In this document: one piece after another, positions 49,907 through 58,187 of the stretch
How positions within the stretch are numbered: the first letter of the stretch is position 1
How the letters are laid out: each line of letters starts with the position of its first letter
Source: Nitrospirota bacterium
Lineage (GTDB): Bacteria; Nitrospirota; Thermodesulfovibrionia; Thermodesulfovibrionales; UBA6898
Assembly (NCBI GenBank): GCA_021825365.1
Contig: JAKAHR010000003.1
Location: forward strand, 88,390-152,389
DNA: 64,000 bases
Direction of reading: 5' to 3'
Made by a program: the position numbers and the translations under genes
Notes under the pieces: generated by a model
What the model was told of the DNA's origin: nothing
Seen by the model: only the letters and a program-made list of their open reading frames with translations
The model's database searches: none

Positions 49907-50656
49907 TCAGATCAGGGCCGCCACCTTTGCCGGGTCGACGTCCTTGCCGTTCACCTTCACCTCAAAATGCAGATGGGGCCCGGTCGAGGCGCCTGTCGAG
50001 CCGATTTTTGCTATCACATCGCCTGCGGAGACCTCATCCCCGTCCCTGACGAGGTTCACCCGGTTATGGGCGTATTTCGTCACGACCCCGCTGCCGTGGT
50101 CGATGACGACCACATTGCCGTACCCGTGTTGCTCCCCGCTGAAGACGACCCTCCCCGGCCTGACCGCCCTGACCTCCGTGCCTTCAGGGGCCGCTATGTC
50201 GACGCCGTGATGGAACCTTTTGTCTCCGTAAATAGGATGTTTTCTCATTCCAAAACGGGAGCTTACCGTCCCGTCGGCAGGCAGGATATTTTCCCCGGCC
50301 ACCTGCGGGGGCCTGTTTTCCGCCGCCTGGGGAGAGTCAGGCTTCGGCGGCTTTGCCTCGTGGTCTCCTGCAGGCTGGCCGGAACGGCCTGAAAGCCCCC
50401 GGAGGAGCTGTTCCTTGATCCCCAGCCCCCTTTCGGCGAAGAGCCTGGCCAGTTCCATCTCGAACATGCTCATATACGTCTCTTTGCCGAAGCCGGCGTC
50501 CTTGTCCATCTCGGCCGTCTGGCGCATCGCCTTGATCATCTCATAGGCGAAGATCGCCTCGAGCTCGCGCGCCACCGCCTTGACCGCCTCAGGGTCGCTT
50601 CGGCCCCTGAGGGACTCGATATCACCCCGGAAACCGCCTATCGAGGGGATTGACAT
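49907..50656 (-). CDS. flgJ: FlgJ-type rod-binding protein fused to an M23 peptidase
   Basis: A 249-residue protein. Residues about 20-100 are the FlgJ rod-binding domain ('VKAVARELEAIFAYEMIKAMRQT' in outline), a Pro-rich linker follows, and residues about 130-245 are a LytM/M23 zinc peptidase with the ligands in 'HHGVDIAAPEGT' and 'GPHLHFEV'. Classical FlgJ has a muramidase (GH73) here, so the enzyme that opens the wall for the rod has been exchanged. All zinc ligands are present, so it is probably active. There is a one-base TGATG overlap with flgI. Confidence 0.88.
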   Translation of the reverse strand: MSIPSIGGFRGDIESLRGRSDPEAVKAVARELEAIFAYEMIKAMRQTAEMDKDAGFGKETYMSMFEMELARLFAERGLGIKEQLLRGLSGRSGQPAGDHEAKPPKPDSPQAAENRPPQVAGENILPADGTVSSRFGMRKHPIYGDKRFHHGVDIAAPEGTEVRAVRPGRVVFSGEQHGYGNVVVIDHGSGVVTKYAHNRVNLVRDGDEVSAGDVIAKIGSTGASTGPHLHFEVKVNGKDVDPAKVAALI

Positions 50657-51780
50657 CAGATGATCTCCAGTTCGGCCCGCAGGGCCCCTGAGGCCTTCAG
50701 CGCCTGGAGTATCGAGACGAGGTCCCGGGGCGTGACGCCCAGGGCATTGAGCGCCTTGACCACCTCGCCGAGGGTCACACCCGACACCTCGACAAGGGCC
50801 GCCTTCTCTTCCTTCACCTTCACGTCCTTCTGGGGCACCACAACCGTCTCGGCCCTGTCGCCCGCAAAGGGAGGGGGTTGGGAGACCTGGAACTCGGTCT
50901 TGATCTCGATGGTGAGGTTGCCGTGCGCGATCGCAACAGGGGATATCCTCACCCTCTCGCCGATCACGACCGTGCCGGTCCTCTCGTTGATGACGACCTT
51001 TGCAACCGCATCCACGGTCACCTCTACCCCTTCCACCAGCGTGATGAATTCCACGATGCGGCCGCGATAATCAGGCGGCACCTTCAGCCTGAGCGCGGAT
51101 GGATCGATCGTCGAGGCGGTATCCGGCCGCACCACCTCGTTTATCTTCCGGGCGACCTCTGTTGCGGTAGTAAAGTCGGGCCTGTGGAGAAAGAGCTTTA
51201 TCTCGCCGTTGCTGCCGAGGCTGAAGTCGACGTTTCTCTCGATAATGACGCCCTCGGGCACCTTCCCCGCCGTCGGATGGTTCTTCTGGATCGTCGTGCC
51301 TCCGCCTCCCCCGGCAAAGCCGCCGATAGAGACAGGCCCCTGGGCAACGGCATAGACCTTGCCGTCCGGTCCCTTCAGGGGTGTCAGAAGCAGGGTGCCG
51401 CCCTGGATCGTTTTTGCATCGCCCAGGGTCGAGACGAGGGCGTCCGTCCTGGCGCCGGGCTTCGGAAAGGGAGGCAGCGTCGCGGTGACCATCACCGCCG
51501 CCGTGTTCTTCGCCTTGATGTCGTTGGGGTTTACGGTCATGCCCATCCTCTGGAGCATGTTGGCGATCGTCTTCATCGTGGCATTGCCCTTGTCGCCGCT
51601 GCCGTCGAGCCCGACAACAAGGCCGTAGCCGATGACCTGGTTGGTCCGGACGCCTTCGAAATTCGCGATGTCCTTGATCCTCTCCGCCGACACGTCCGCC
51701 GAAGGGGCCGCAACGAGCAGGAGAAGTGCGGCAAGGAGGACCGCGGTCCTCCCTGCTGCCGTCGCTTCAGTCCTGATCAT
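50656..51780 (-). CDS. flgI: Flagellar P-ring protein FlgI
   Basis: A 374-residue FlgI with a signal peptide (about 8-32), 'IKDIANFEGVRTNQVIGYGLVVGLDGSGDK' in outline, and the C-terminal 'LVKALNALGVTPRDLVSILQALKASGALRAELEII'-type end. It forms the ring that guides the rod through the peptidoglycan. Confidence 0.95.
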   Translation of the reverse strand: MIRTEATAAGRTAVLLAALLLLVAAPSADVSAERIKDIANFEGVRTNQVIGYGLVVGLDGSGDKGNATMKTIANMLQRMGMTVNPNDIKAKNTAAVMVTATLPPFPKPGARTDALVSTLGDAKTIQGGTLLLTPLKGPDGKVYAVAQGPVSIGGFAGGGGGTTIQKNHPTAGKVPEGVIIERNVDFSLGSNGEIKLFLHRPDFTTATEVARKINEVVRPDTASTIDPSALRLKVPPDYRGRIVEFITLVEGVEVTVDAVAKVVINERTGTVVIGERVRISPVAIAHGNLTIEIKTEFQVSQPPPFAGDRAETVVVPQKDVKVKEEKAALVEVSGVTLGEVVKALNALGVTPRDLVSILQALKASGALRAELEII

Positions 51781-51808
51781 GATTCATCACCCACACGCCG
51801 CTCCGTGC

Positions 51809-52087
51809 CTACGGATCAGGCGGGAAGTAGATATCCAGGCGCAGGCCCGCCACGTTCAGGAACGGGTTGCCCAACACGGCCGGAGCCGAAGGGGCGACCT
51901 GCGTGCCGGCTGCGGCCTGTCCGGTCATGGCGGCGGAGAGTTCCTGCTGGAAGTTGTTGATAAAGCACATGCCCTTGATGAGGCCTCCGGGCAGTTTCTC
52001 GCCCACCGTGTTGGCCTTCGTCTTTCCCGAAAAACTCAGGACGTCCTGCATGAAGTTCTGTGAGCTGATCGGATCATTGTAGATCAT
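51809..52087 (-). CDS. Small protein of unknown function between flgH and flgI
   Basis: A 92-residue protein without signal peptide or known domain: a polar N-terminus, 'EKLPGGLIKGMCFINNFQQEL' in the middle with one Cys, and a Pro/Ala-rich hydrophobic end. The ATG at 52087 has AAAGGAGGAG directly before it, the best start in the region; the frame open to 52216 overlaps flgH. Its fixed place in the rod/ring operon suggests a flagellar role that I cannot name. Confidence 0.7.
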   Translation of the reverse strand: MIYNDPISSQNFMQDVLSFSGKTKANTVGEKLPGGLIKGMCFINNFQQELSAAMTGQAAAGTQVAPSAPAVLGNPFLNVAGLRLDIYFPPDP

Positions 52088-52121
52088 CTTCTCCTCCTTT
52101 GACTGCAGCCCGTTGTTACTC

Positions 52122-52847
52122 TCATAACGGCGAAACCTTGTCCAGGAACCGGACGAGCCATCCCGGCTTCTGCTTGTCCTGGACGACGCCGTCACCCACG
52201 TAAAAGACCTCCGCATCCGCGACCTGGCCGCTCGATATCGTGTTGTCGCTGGCTATGTCGTCGCTGCGGATCATGCCGCGGAGTATCAGTATCTGCTTTT
52301 CATTGTTGATGGTGATCTCCTTCCGCGACTCGATGACGAGATTGCCGTTGGGCATCACCTCCACGATCCGGGCGGTGATCGTGCCGATGAGTTTGCCCTG
52401 TCTCGTCGTCGCGCCGCTGCCCTTATAGTCGTTCTTCGCCGTGCCTTCGAACGAGGGAGAGAAGACCTTCCCCTTGCCGAAGAATTCGACGCCGCTTACG
52501 GCCGGGGACGCACCGAGGAATTTGTCGACGCTGGTGCTGACCGTCGAGTCCCTGGTGGCGGTCGTGTCCGCCTGGCCTGATCCCGTGATATTCTCGACGA
52601 CGTTTATCGTGACGAGGTCATTGAGCCGCCGCGCCCGCGGGTCTTCATAGAGGCTGGCCGTGTCGACCCAGAGCGAATTCACCGAACGCTGCGCCTTCTC
52701 CTCCTTATAGACATGCTTGGGCGGATGGGGCGGCAGCGGGGGCGTGGATGCGCAGGCAGCCAGCAGCACCGCGGTCAGCATCGTCGCCAGCCACGGTCGC
52801 GGCCATAGAAACCCTGGTCGCACACATGGAAGAGGCCGGACGTGCAT
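52122..52847 (-). CDS. flgH: Flagellar L-ring lipoprotein FlgH
   Basis: FlgH with the lipobox Leu-Leu-Ala-Ala-Cys near residue 34 of this reading, 'SLWVDTASLYEDPRARRLNDLVTINVVENI' in outline and the conserved 'GSGATTRQGKLIGTITARIVEVMPNGNLVIESRK' in outline. It is anchored in the outer membrane as the L-ring. The start is uncertain: an ATG at 53015 forms a TGATG with flgA but gives about 90 residues before the lipobox; the ATG at 52847 gives a normal lipoprotein signal but no strong Shine-Dalgarno. Either way, positions 52848-53014 hold no separate gene that I can support. Confidence 0.88.
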   Translation of the reverse strand: MHVRPLPCVRPGFLWPRPWLATMLTAVLLAACASTPPLPPHPPKHVYKEEKAQRSVNSLWVDTASLYEDPRARRLNDLVTINVVENITGSGQADTTATRDSTVSTSVDKFLGASPAVSGVEFFGKGKVFSPSFEGTAKNDYKGSGATTRQGKLIGTITARIVEVMPNGNLVIESRKEITINNEKQILILRGMIRSDDIASDNTISSGQVADAEVFYVGDGVVQDKQKPGWLVRFLDKVSPL

Positions 52848-53014
52848 AAAAAGCCCATACAGGGCGGCAGGAATGATCCTTATCACGGATACCGCTGATC
52901 TCCCTGCCAATGCCTTCCTGACAAAGCGATCATCAGGATAGCCGTGCTCAGCGGGGCCGCGCCGGGTATGGATCTTTTTCCGCACGTCCGTCCTCATCCT
53001 GTCAGAGGTGTTCA

Positions 53015-53689
53015 TCAAAAATCCACCTTTACCAGGCCCTCATCAACGAGCATGCCGGTGACCGTTCTGCGGGAGGCGGGGTTGAGGACCTTTACCATGC
53101 TGCCGACATAGGCATTCTCCCGCAGCTCCCCGAGGGTCGAGATGGTGAATCCCCCTGCCTCGGCGACAAGGACGACCCTCTGCCCCCTCTTGACCAGCGC
53201 GGTCTCACTGATCACCTGCTCCACCAGGGGCGTGTTCGCTGCCACCGGCTTCCTCAACTGCTTGCCTGTCAGCCGCTCGGCGCTCCGGGCGGCATCCCGG
53301 GGGATGCGGCCGACATCCATGAGGGTGGCGTACATGTCTTCCTTCTGCATGCGGTATCCCTTCTTGAACGCGGACCGCGACATGACGACCCAGTCGAAGG
53401 CCTTTACCGAGGCGGTCGCCGTCGCCCTGCTGCCGTCGCCGTATTCGAGGGAAAAGACGGTCCTGCCCGGGGGGCCCTGCTCGATAAGGATGCGTGAAGG
53501 GACGCCCTTCTGCGTCTCGGGCTTTACGGAGAGGTCATGCACCTCGACCTCTGCCCAGGGATACCGCTCCTTCATGTACGACCTGAGCGTATCGCCCAGA
53601 TCGGCGGCAGCCGCCGTCTGCGGAGTGCAGCAGAGGATGATCGCCGCGCAGCAGAGGCCCACGACGCTATGGATCATGACTTTCTTCAT
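53015..53689 (-). CDS. flgA: Flagella basal-body P-ring chaperone FlgA
   Basis: A 224-residue secreted protein with a signal peptide (about 1-28) and an SAF domain (about 90-215). The SAF domain ends '[40 protein letters not shown]' in outline, typical of FlgA. It assists P-ring assembly in the periplasm. It overlaps flgG by 4 bases. Confidence 0.9.
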   Translation of the reverse strand: MKKVMIHSVVGLCCAAIILCCTPQTAAAADLGDTLRSYMKERYPWAEVEVHDLSVKPETQKGVPSRILIEQGPPGRTVFSLEYGDGSRATATASVKAFDWVVMSRSAFKKGYRMQKEDMYATLMDVGRIPRDAARSAERLTGKQLRKPVAANTPLVEQVISETALVKRGQRVVLVAEAGGFTISTLGELRENAYVGSMVKVLNPASRRTVTGMLVDEGLVKVDF

Positions 53690-54474
53690 CGCTTCATGTT
53701 GTTGGCGGTCTGGAGCATCTCGTCGCTCGCCTGAACGACCTTGGAGGTGATCTCATAGGCCCGCTGGCTGACGATCATGTTCACCATCTCCTCGACGACG
53801 TTGACGTTGCTCAGCTCGATGAAGCCCTGGTTGAGCGTGCCGAGCCCGTCGATGCCGGGGTTGCCGGTAGTCGGATCGCCCGAGGAACCGGAGGGCAGGA
53901 ACAGGTTCTTGCCGATCGCCTTGAGGCCGCCGGGGTTGATGAACTTGGCCAGCTCTATCTGTCCCACCTCGGTCGGCGTGCTGCTGCCCGCCTGCAGGAC
54001 CGTGATCTTGCCGTCGGAGCCGATCGTGATGTTGAGGGTATTGTTGGGGATCGTTATGGCGGGCTCCAGCGGATATCCGTCGGAGTTCACGATCCTGCCG
54101 TCGCTGTCGAGCTTGAAGGCGCCGGCCCGGGTGTAGGCGGTCGTGCCGTCCGGCATGAGGACCTGGAAAAAACCGTCCCCCTCGATGACGAGGTCCAGGC
54201 TGTTGCCGGTATGCACAAAGTCGCCCTGATCGAAGAGTTTCTGCACGGCGACCGGCTTGACGCCCAGACCGATCTGGATGCCGGAGGGGATCTGCGATCC
54301 CTCCGCCGAGGTGCTGCCGGGGTTGCGCAGGGTCTGGTAGAGAAGGTCCTGGAAATCCGCCCTGCTCTTTTTGAAACCCACGGTGTTGACGTTGGCGAGG
54401 TTGTTCGCGATAACGTCGATGCTGATCTTCTGGGCCTCCATGCCTGTTGCTGCGGTGAAGAGTGACCGTATCAT
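53686..54474 (-). CDS. flgG: Flagellar distal rod protein FlgG
   Basis: A 262-residue FlgG, normal family length: '[36 protein letters not shown]' in outline and the C-terminal '[39 protein letters not shown]' in outline. The ATG at 54474 with AGGAGG 6 bases before was chosen; the frame from 54528 enters flgF. Confidence 0.96.
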   Translation of the reverse strand: MIRSLFTAATGMEAQKISIDVIANNLANVNTVGFKKSRADFQDLLYQTLRNPGSTSAEGSQIPSGIQIGLGVKPVAVQKLFDQGDFVHTGNSLDLVIEGDGFFQVLMPDGTTAYTRAGAFKLDSDGRIVNSDGYPLEPAITIPNNTLNITIGSDGKITVLQAGSSTPTEVGQIELAKFINPGGLKAIGKNLFLPSGSSGDPTTGNPGIDGLGTLNQGFIELSNVNVVEEMVNMIVSQRAYEITSKVVQASDEMLQTANNMKR

Positions 54475-54484
54475 CTTGAGCCTC

Positions 54485-55195
54485 CTATAACCTGCCCATT
54501 TCATTGGTGACCTTTGCGGTTGTATCATCGAAGGCGCTTATCGCCTTCTGAAAGGTTTGGAATTCCCGCAGGGCGCTGATCAGGCTGATCATCTCCCTGA
54601 TCATGTCGACATTGGACGTCTCGAGGTAGCCCTGCTTCACCCCCGCTTTCGAGGGCGTGCCCTGCACCGTTGCGGTGAAGTGGTCGTCTCCCATCTTCTT
54701 CAGGACGTTCAGGTCGGGGAAATCAACGATCTTGATCGTGCCCGCGACCACCCCGTTGACCGCCACCTCTCCGCCGGGAAATATCTCGACCTTTCCGGCG
54801 GGTATCTTGAGGGGGACATTGTTCGTGCCAAGAACCTTCACGCCGTTCTTGTTGACGAGGTATCCGTCCTGGATCCGGAGATCGCCTCTCCTCGTATACT
54901 GTCCTCCTTCGAGGGCTATGAAGCTCTTTCCTTCGAGGGCTAGGTCGAGGGCGTTTCCGGTGCGCACCACATTGCCGTCCGTGAAATCGATCTGGATCGC
55001 CGAGAGGTCGGACATGATCCTGCTCTCCTGCCCCTCTTCGATGCCGTTGAGCTGGGACAGGAGGAAATCCTGGAATGCGATCTTGTCCTTCTTGTACCCC
55101 AGGGTCTGGGCGTTGGCGAGGTTATGGGAGATGACATCCATCTGGGACTGTTTCAGCGTGCCGCCCGACAGGGCGATGTAGATTCCTTTGTACAT
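54485..55195 (-). CDS. flgF: Flagellar proximal rod protein FlgF
   Basis: A 236-residue rod protein with the '[36 protein letters not shown]' start in outline and the '[34 protein letters not shown]' end in outline. The usual start of the family is exactly this Met, but no Shine-Dalgarno precedes it and a sigma54-like site would start transcription about 2 bases upstream, so the message may be leaderless. Confidence 0.9.
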   Translation of the reverse strand: MYKGIYIALSGGTLKQSQMDVISHNLANAQTLGYKKDKIAFQDFLLSQLNGIEEGQESRIMSDLSAIQIDFTDGNVVRTGNALDLALEGKSFIALEGGQYTRRGDLRIQDGYLVNKNGVKVLGTNNVPLKIPAGKVEIFPGGEVAVNGVVAGTIKIVDFPDLNVLKKMGDDHFTATVQGTPSKAGVKQGYLETSNVDMIREMISLISALREFQTFQKAISAFDDTTAKVTNEMGRL

Positions 55196-55207
55196 GCGAC
55201 TGATTAA

Positions 55208-55223
55208 TGCAAGGCGGATGCCA
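55208..55223 (-). promoter_or_regulatory. Sigma54-like promoter upstream of flgF
   Basis: The minus-strand 16-mer starts TGGCA and ends TTGCA with the right distance (consensus TGGCACG-N4-TTGCA). The expected transcript start is about 55197, 2 bases before the flgF ATG. Early flagellar genes are often sigma54-controlled, but the near-leaderless geometry is a reason for caution. Confidence 0.5.
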
Positions 55224-55240
55224 CGAAATGAGGGATACCG

Positions 55241-55320
55241 CAGGGGGCAATCTACAGGGGGAATTCATGCTGGGTTATTGCAGGGGGCCGTCCTGTGAGG
55301 GCGACTCATGAATCGCCCCT
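55241..55320. repeat. REP-like palindromic repeat cluster
   Basis: Three CAGGGGG units (55241, 55255, 55281) lead into GGGCGA-CTCATGAA-TCGCCC (55299-55318), an imperfect palindrome. The form GGGCGATTCATGAATCGCCC is, from memory, a widespread intergenic palindrome in several bacterial groups. Other copies would be needed to call it a family. The remaining gap (55196-55368) has no gene that I can support. Confidence 0.45.
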
Positions 55321-55368
55321 GCATGAAATGGCGGAAAAAAATTCCCGGCAGGGTACCTTTTGCCCGGG

Positions 55369-55719
55369 TCAGCGGCCGAGGCCGAGGATCAGCTCCACCT
55401 CGCCCCGGGGGATGTCGAACATGCCGGCTATCTCGTCAATTTTCAGACCCCTTCCGGAAAGGGCGCTGATCTCCTGACGGCGCATCTCCATGATCGAATC
55501 ACCGGGGTTGACGACAGCCTCGGCCCGCAGGAGCAGGTTTTCGAGGATGCGCATCTTTTCATCGACCTTCTTCTCCGCGTCCCTCAGGTCGGCTATCCTC
55601 CTGTCGAGCTTCTGGTAGAGCTTTTCGCCGATCTCCTCGATCTCGGAGACCTCAAGGCTGAGGAGCTCCCTGGCCTGTTTTTCGGTCCTGTCACTGTTGC
55701 GGTTCGTCTTTTTGAACAT
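55369..55719 (-). CDS. Small coiled-coil protein with an HTH-like end (DUF6115/SwrB-like)
   Basis: A 116-residue protein: a coiled coil (about 18-75) and a C-terminal helical motif 'GLKIDEIAGMFDIPRGEVELILGLGR' in outline, which is the ending shared by DUF6115/DUF2802 proteins encoded in flagellar operons. No membrane segment is present here. SwrB of Bacillus belongs to this group and promotes basal-body activation; whether that applies here is unknown. Confidence 0.6.
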   Translation of the reverse strand: MFKKTNRNSDRTEKQARELLSLEVSEIEEIGEKLYQKLDRRIADLRDAEKKVDEKMRILENLLLRAEAVVNPGDSIMEMRRQEISALSGRGLKIDEIAGMFDIPRGEVELILGLGR

Positions 55720-55723
55720 GGCG

Positions 55724-55870
55724 TCACACCTTGATATCTACCTTCCCTTTTTCCTGGCGCCGTCTTTCCTTCTGCCTCTTCTGCTGCCTCTGCCCCTCAG
55801 GAGGCGTCACCTCTTTCTGCTTCTTCACTGCCGGAATATCCGATACCCGCTTCAAGGCCTCGATAGCCAT
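55724..55870 (-). CDS. Short basic protein of unknown function
   Basis: A 48-residue protein whose second half is almost all Lys, Arg, Gln and Glu. The opening 'MAIEALKRVSDIPAV' is like the starts of short flagellum-linked proteins I have seen, but I cannot name a family. GGAG lies 9 bases upstream of the ATG. It is 4 bases before the coiled-coil gene and 50 bases after the HDOD gene, hence probably in the same operon. Confidence 0.5.
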   Translation of the reverse strand: MAIEALKRVSDIPAVKKQKEVTPPEGQRQQKRQKERRRQEKGKVDIKV

Positions 55871-55920
55871 GGCATCAACTCCGATCCCTGGGTGTTTGCC
55901 GCGATCCTGCCATCCCCGTT

Positions 55921-56772
55921 TTATAGCTGGTAGCTCTGCTTCTCCTCTATGTACGCCTGCTTGAAGGTCTCTATCAGTTCGGCGTACCGCTGTTCGCTGA
56001 TGTTGAGGATCTTTCTGCACTCGCCGTCCCTCAGCTCGATATCATCCCGGGGTCCCCGGTACCCGACCCCGAGCCTCAGGCAAAGGGCGTCGGCCAGGGC
56101 GATGATGCTGCAGAGGGTGCGGCTGTCCGGCTCGAGGTCCATCAGGTCGTCATAGCTGGTAAAGTGGTGCCGCCTGATCGAATCGCAGAGGTTCTCGGGG
56201 AACCCCCACTTCGTGGCAAAGACCCCGCCCACCTCCGCATGGCCATAGCCGAAGACCTCTTTTTCCTTTTCGTAATACGTGCTCCGGTCGTTATAGACCA
56301 TCTCCGTGAGGAGCACAAACCGCTCATGCTGGCTGTTGTTCATGACCACCTTGCCGATGTCATGCAGCAGACCCGCGACCGTCGTCTCCTCGGCGTGGAT
56401 GAACCTGATCTCCCGTGCGATCAGACCGGACGCGACGGAGACGCCTATGCTGTGCTCCCAGAGTTTCTGTTCCAGGAGGCCGAACTTCTTGTACACGTCC
56501 TTGGTGGAGACCGCCAGGACGAGGTTCTTTATCGCAACAAACCCCATCATGATGATCGCCTCGGAGATAGTGTCAATATTCCGACGCAGGCCATAGTAGG
56601 CCGAGTTGGCCATCTTCAGGACCCGGGCAGCCAAAGACTGGTCCGCCATGATCGCATCCTGCAGGGAGCTGACATCCGTCGCGGGGTCTTCGACGAGGCG
56701 GAGTATCTTGAAGGCTACCATCGGAACTGCCGGAATTTCGCAGTCTTTTGCTATGATCTCATTGGTTTGCAT
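55921..56772 (-). CDS. HDOD-domain signalling protein 1
   Basis: A 283-residue single-domain HDOD protein: 'IPAVPMVAFKILRLVEDPATDVSSLQDAIMADQSLAARVLKMANSAYYG' in outline, then 'VAGLLHDIGKVVM' with an intact HD pair. HDOD proteins regulate motility, chemotaxis and c-di-GMP output but most lack proven enzymatic activity. The ATG at 56772 has AAGGGG 8 bases upstream. It is paired with a second HDOD gene 87 bases above. Confidence 0.88.
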   Translation of the reverse strand: MQTNEIIAKDCEIPAVPMVAFKILRLVEDPATDVSSLQDAIMADQSLAARVLKMANSAYYGLRRNIDTISEAIIMMGFVAIKNLVLAVSTKDVYKKFGLLEQKLWEHSIGVSVASGLIAREIRFIHAEETTVAGLLHDIGKVVMNNSQHERFVLLTEMVYNDRSTYYEKEKEVFGYGHAEVGGVFATKWGFPENLCDSIRRHHFTSYDDLMDLEPDSRTLCSIIALADALCLRLGVGYRGPRDDIELRDGECRKILNISEQRYAELIETFKQAYIEEKQSYQL

Positions 56773-56859
56773 CGTCAGACCCCTTCTATCCGCACGAGTA
56801 TTGTCACGAATCCCGGCCCGAGGGGACCGGGGGCGATGCACCCGGCCGCAACGACTCTC

Positions 56860-57690
56860 TCAGACCAACTCCAGAAACTTATGCAATTCCTGTTCCTCCC
56901 CGGCGAGCCTCTCCCCGATATCGGCAATGTCGTCGTTGCCGAGGGACAGCTCAAGGAGGAGCGCGTCATGCTCCCCTGTCCAGATGCCGTCGTCCTCGAT
57001 CTTGGGGCTGAACCTGCGGGACAGGACCTCTGACAGGGAGACGACCGAGGTGAGATCGCGGAACTCCGTTGCCTTCGAAGGCGCGTGGTGGTATCGGATA
57101 GCCAGCACCTGCTCGCGCGGCATGTGGGACTTTTGACTGAGCCAGCTTCCGGCAAGGGCATGATCGCAGCCGAATATCGCGCTCTCCTGCTCAAGCAGGT
57201 CGTCCGTTCCCAGCAGGCGCAGGTACTGCTCCCTGTGCATGAGATAGAAGATGAGCCTTCCGATGTCGTGCAGCAGGCCGGTGAGAAACGCCTCCGCAGG
57301 GCTTACGATAGTCGTCGACTCGGCGACCATCGCCGATATGAAGGCCACCTCGTAGCTGTGGGCCCAGAACTGCTTGGTGTTGACGTCGCTCCGCTTCGAA
57401 AACATCATCACCACGCTCATGCTGACGGCTATGTTCCTGATATGCTCATACCCCAGGAGCAGGATCGCCTGTTCGATGTCGCAGACCCGTCCCGCATGCC
57501 TGAAGAAGGTGGAATTCGCCATGCTGATGACCCTCTCGGCAAGTGCAGGATCGTGCGATATGATGTCATACAGTTGACGGGGGGACGCAGAGGGGTCTTT
57601 CGTGGCGTCCATGATCCGGCCGAGGACGACCGGTATCGTCGAAAGCCTCCCGATCCGCTCTATCGCATCGTGTACTTCAGAGGTATCCAT
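56860..57690 (-). CDS. HDOD-domain signalling protein 2
   Basis: A 276-residue HDOD protein, related to its neighbour: 'IPVVLGRIMDATKDPSASPRQLYDIISHDPALAERVISMANSTFF' in outline and 'LTGLLHDIGRLIFY'. The HD pair is kept. The two probably arose by duplication. The gap 57691-57859 has only weak promoter-like sequence. Confidence 0.87.
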   Translation of the reverse strand: MDTSEVHDAIERIGRLSTIPVVLGRIMDATKDPSASPRQLYDIISHDPALAERVISMANSTFFRHAGRVCDIEQAILLLGYEHIRNIAVSMSVVMMFSKRSDVNTKQFWAHSYEVAFISAMVAESTTIVSPAEAFLTGLLHDIGRLIFYLMHREQYLRLLGTDDLLEQESAIFGCDHALAGSWLSQKSHMPREQVLAIRYHHAPSKATEFRDLTSVVSLSEVLSRRFSPKIEDDGIWTGEHDALLLELSLGNDDIADIGERLAGEEQELHKFLELV

Positions 57691-57859
57691 GGTCTGCGCG
57701 CATCACTGTCCTTGCCCATATTCCTGCCTTTCTTATCGATATTGTTGGACTTTTTCTTTAATTTCGGCCGATACCGCGCTGCCGCATCATCCCCGCTCAG
57801 CCGATGTATCCTTTTGGCCTGCCTGTCCGTCCTACAGGGGTGAAAGGAGTGTGGCATAC

Positions 57860-58084
57860 ATGGAAATAACAAATGATGCTTTCACTATCGAGGTCTCGAA
57901 GACCGACAAGACCTGCCCCATCGGGGAAACAGTCGGAAACAGCAACCTGGCCGGAGGGAAGATCCCGGTGCTCTCGTGCGAGGGGGCATGCATCCGGGGA
58001 GAGATCGCACGCCTCGCCGCAAACCTCGTGGCAAAGGAAGAGCCGTACCGCATGCTGATCATGCGGGTCGTGACGGCTTCATGA
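57860..58084 (+). pseudogene. Truncated DGC-domain (putative zinc-binding) protein
   Basis: The 74 residues contain the DGC-domain core 'GGKIPVLSCEGACIRGEIARLAANLVAKEEPYR', in which Cys residues of the zinc-binding group are visible. The sequence then departs from the family after 'EPYR', and the stop comes 11 codons later. Complete relatives are roughly 130-180 residues and continue with 'RACHGE' and more Cys/His. The gene is thus cut off, and a 68-base palindrome begins 6 bases after the stop. It has a good AAAGGAG 10 bases before the ATG, so a short product may still be made. It stands alone on its strand. Confidence 0.65.
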
Positions 58085-58090
58085 GCGGCG

Positions 58091-58158
58091 ATCGGGCGCA
58101 TATCCCCTGAGGCCCGGAAGCATGTGGCGTTGAGCGCCGCTTCCGGAGCCCGCCCGAT
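58091..58158. repeat. Large nested palindrome after the DGC fragment
   Basis: Three nested arms: ATCGGGCG (58091-58098) with CGCCCGAT (58151-58158); CCGGAAGC (58114-58121) with GCTTCCGG (58139-58146); GGCG (58126-58129) with CGCC (58135-58138). It forms a long imperfect hairpin. It could act as a terminator between convergent genes, or be a REP-type element that ended the DGC gene. No T-run is present. Confidence 0.5.
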
Positions 58159-58187
58159 TGACTTCGCACGCCGGAATTCACATAACG

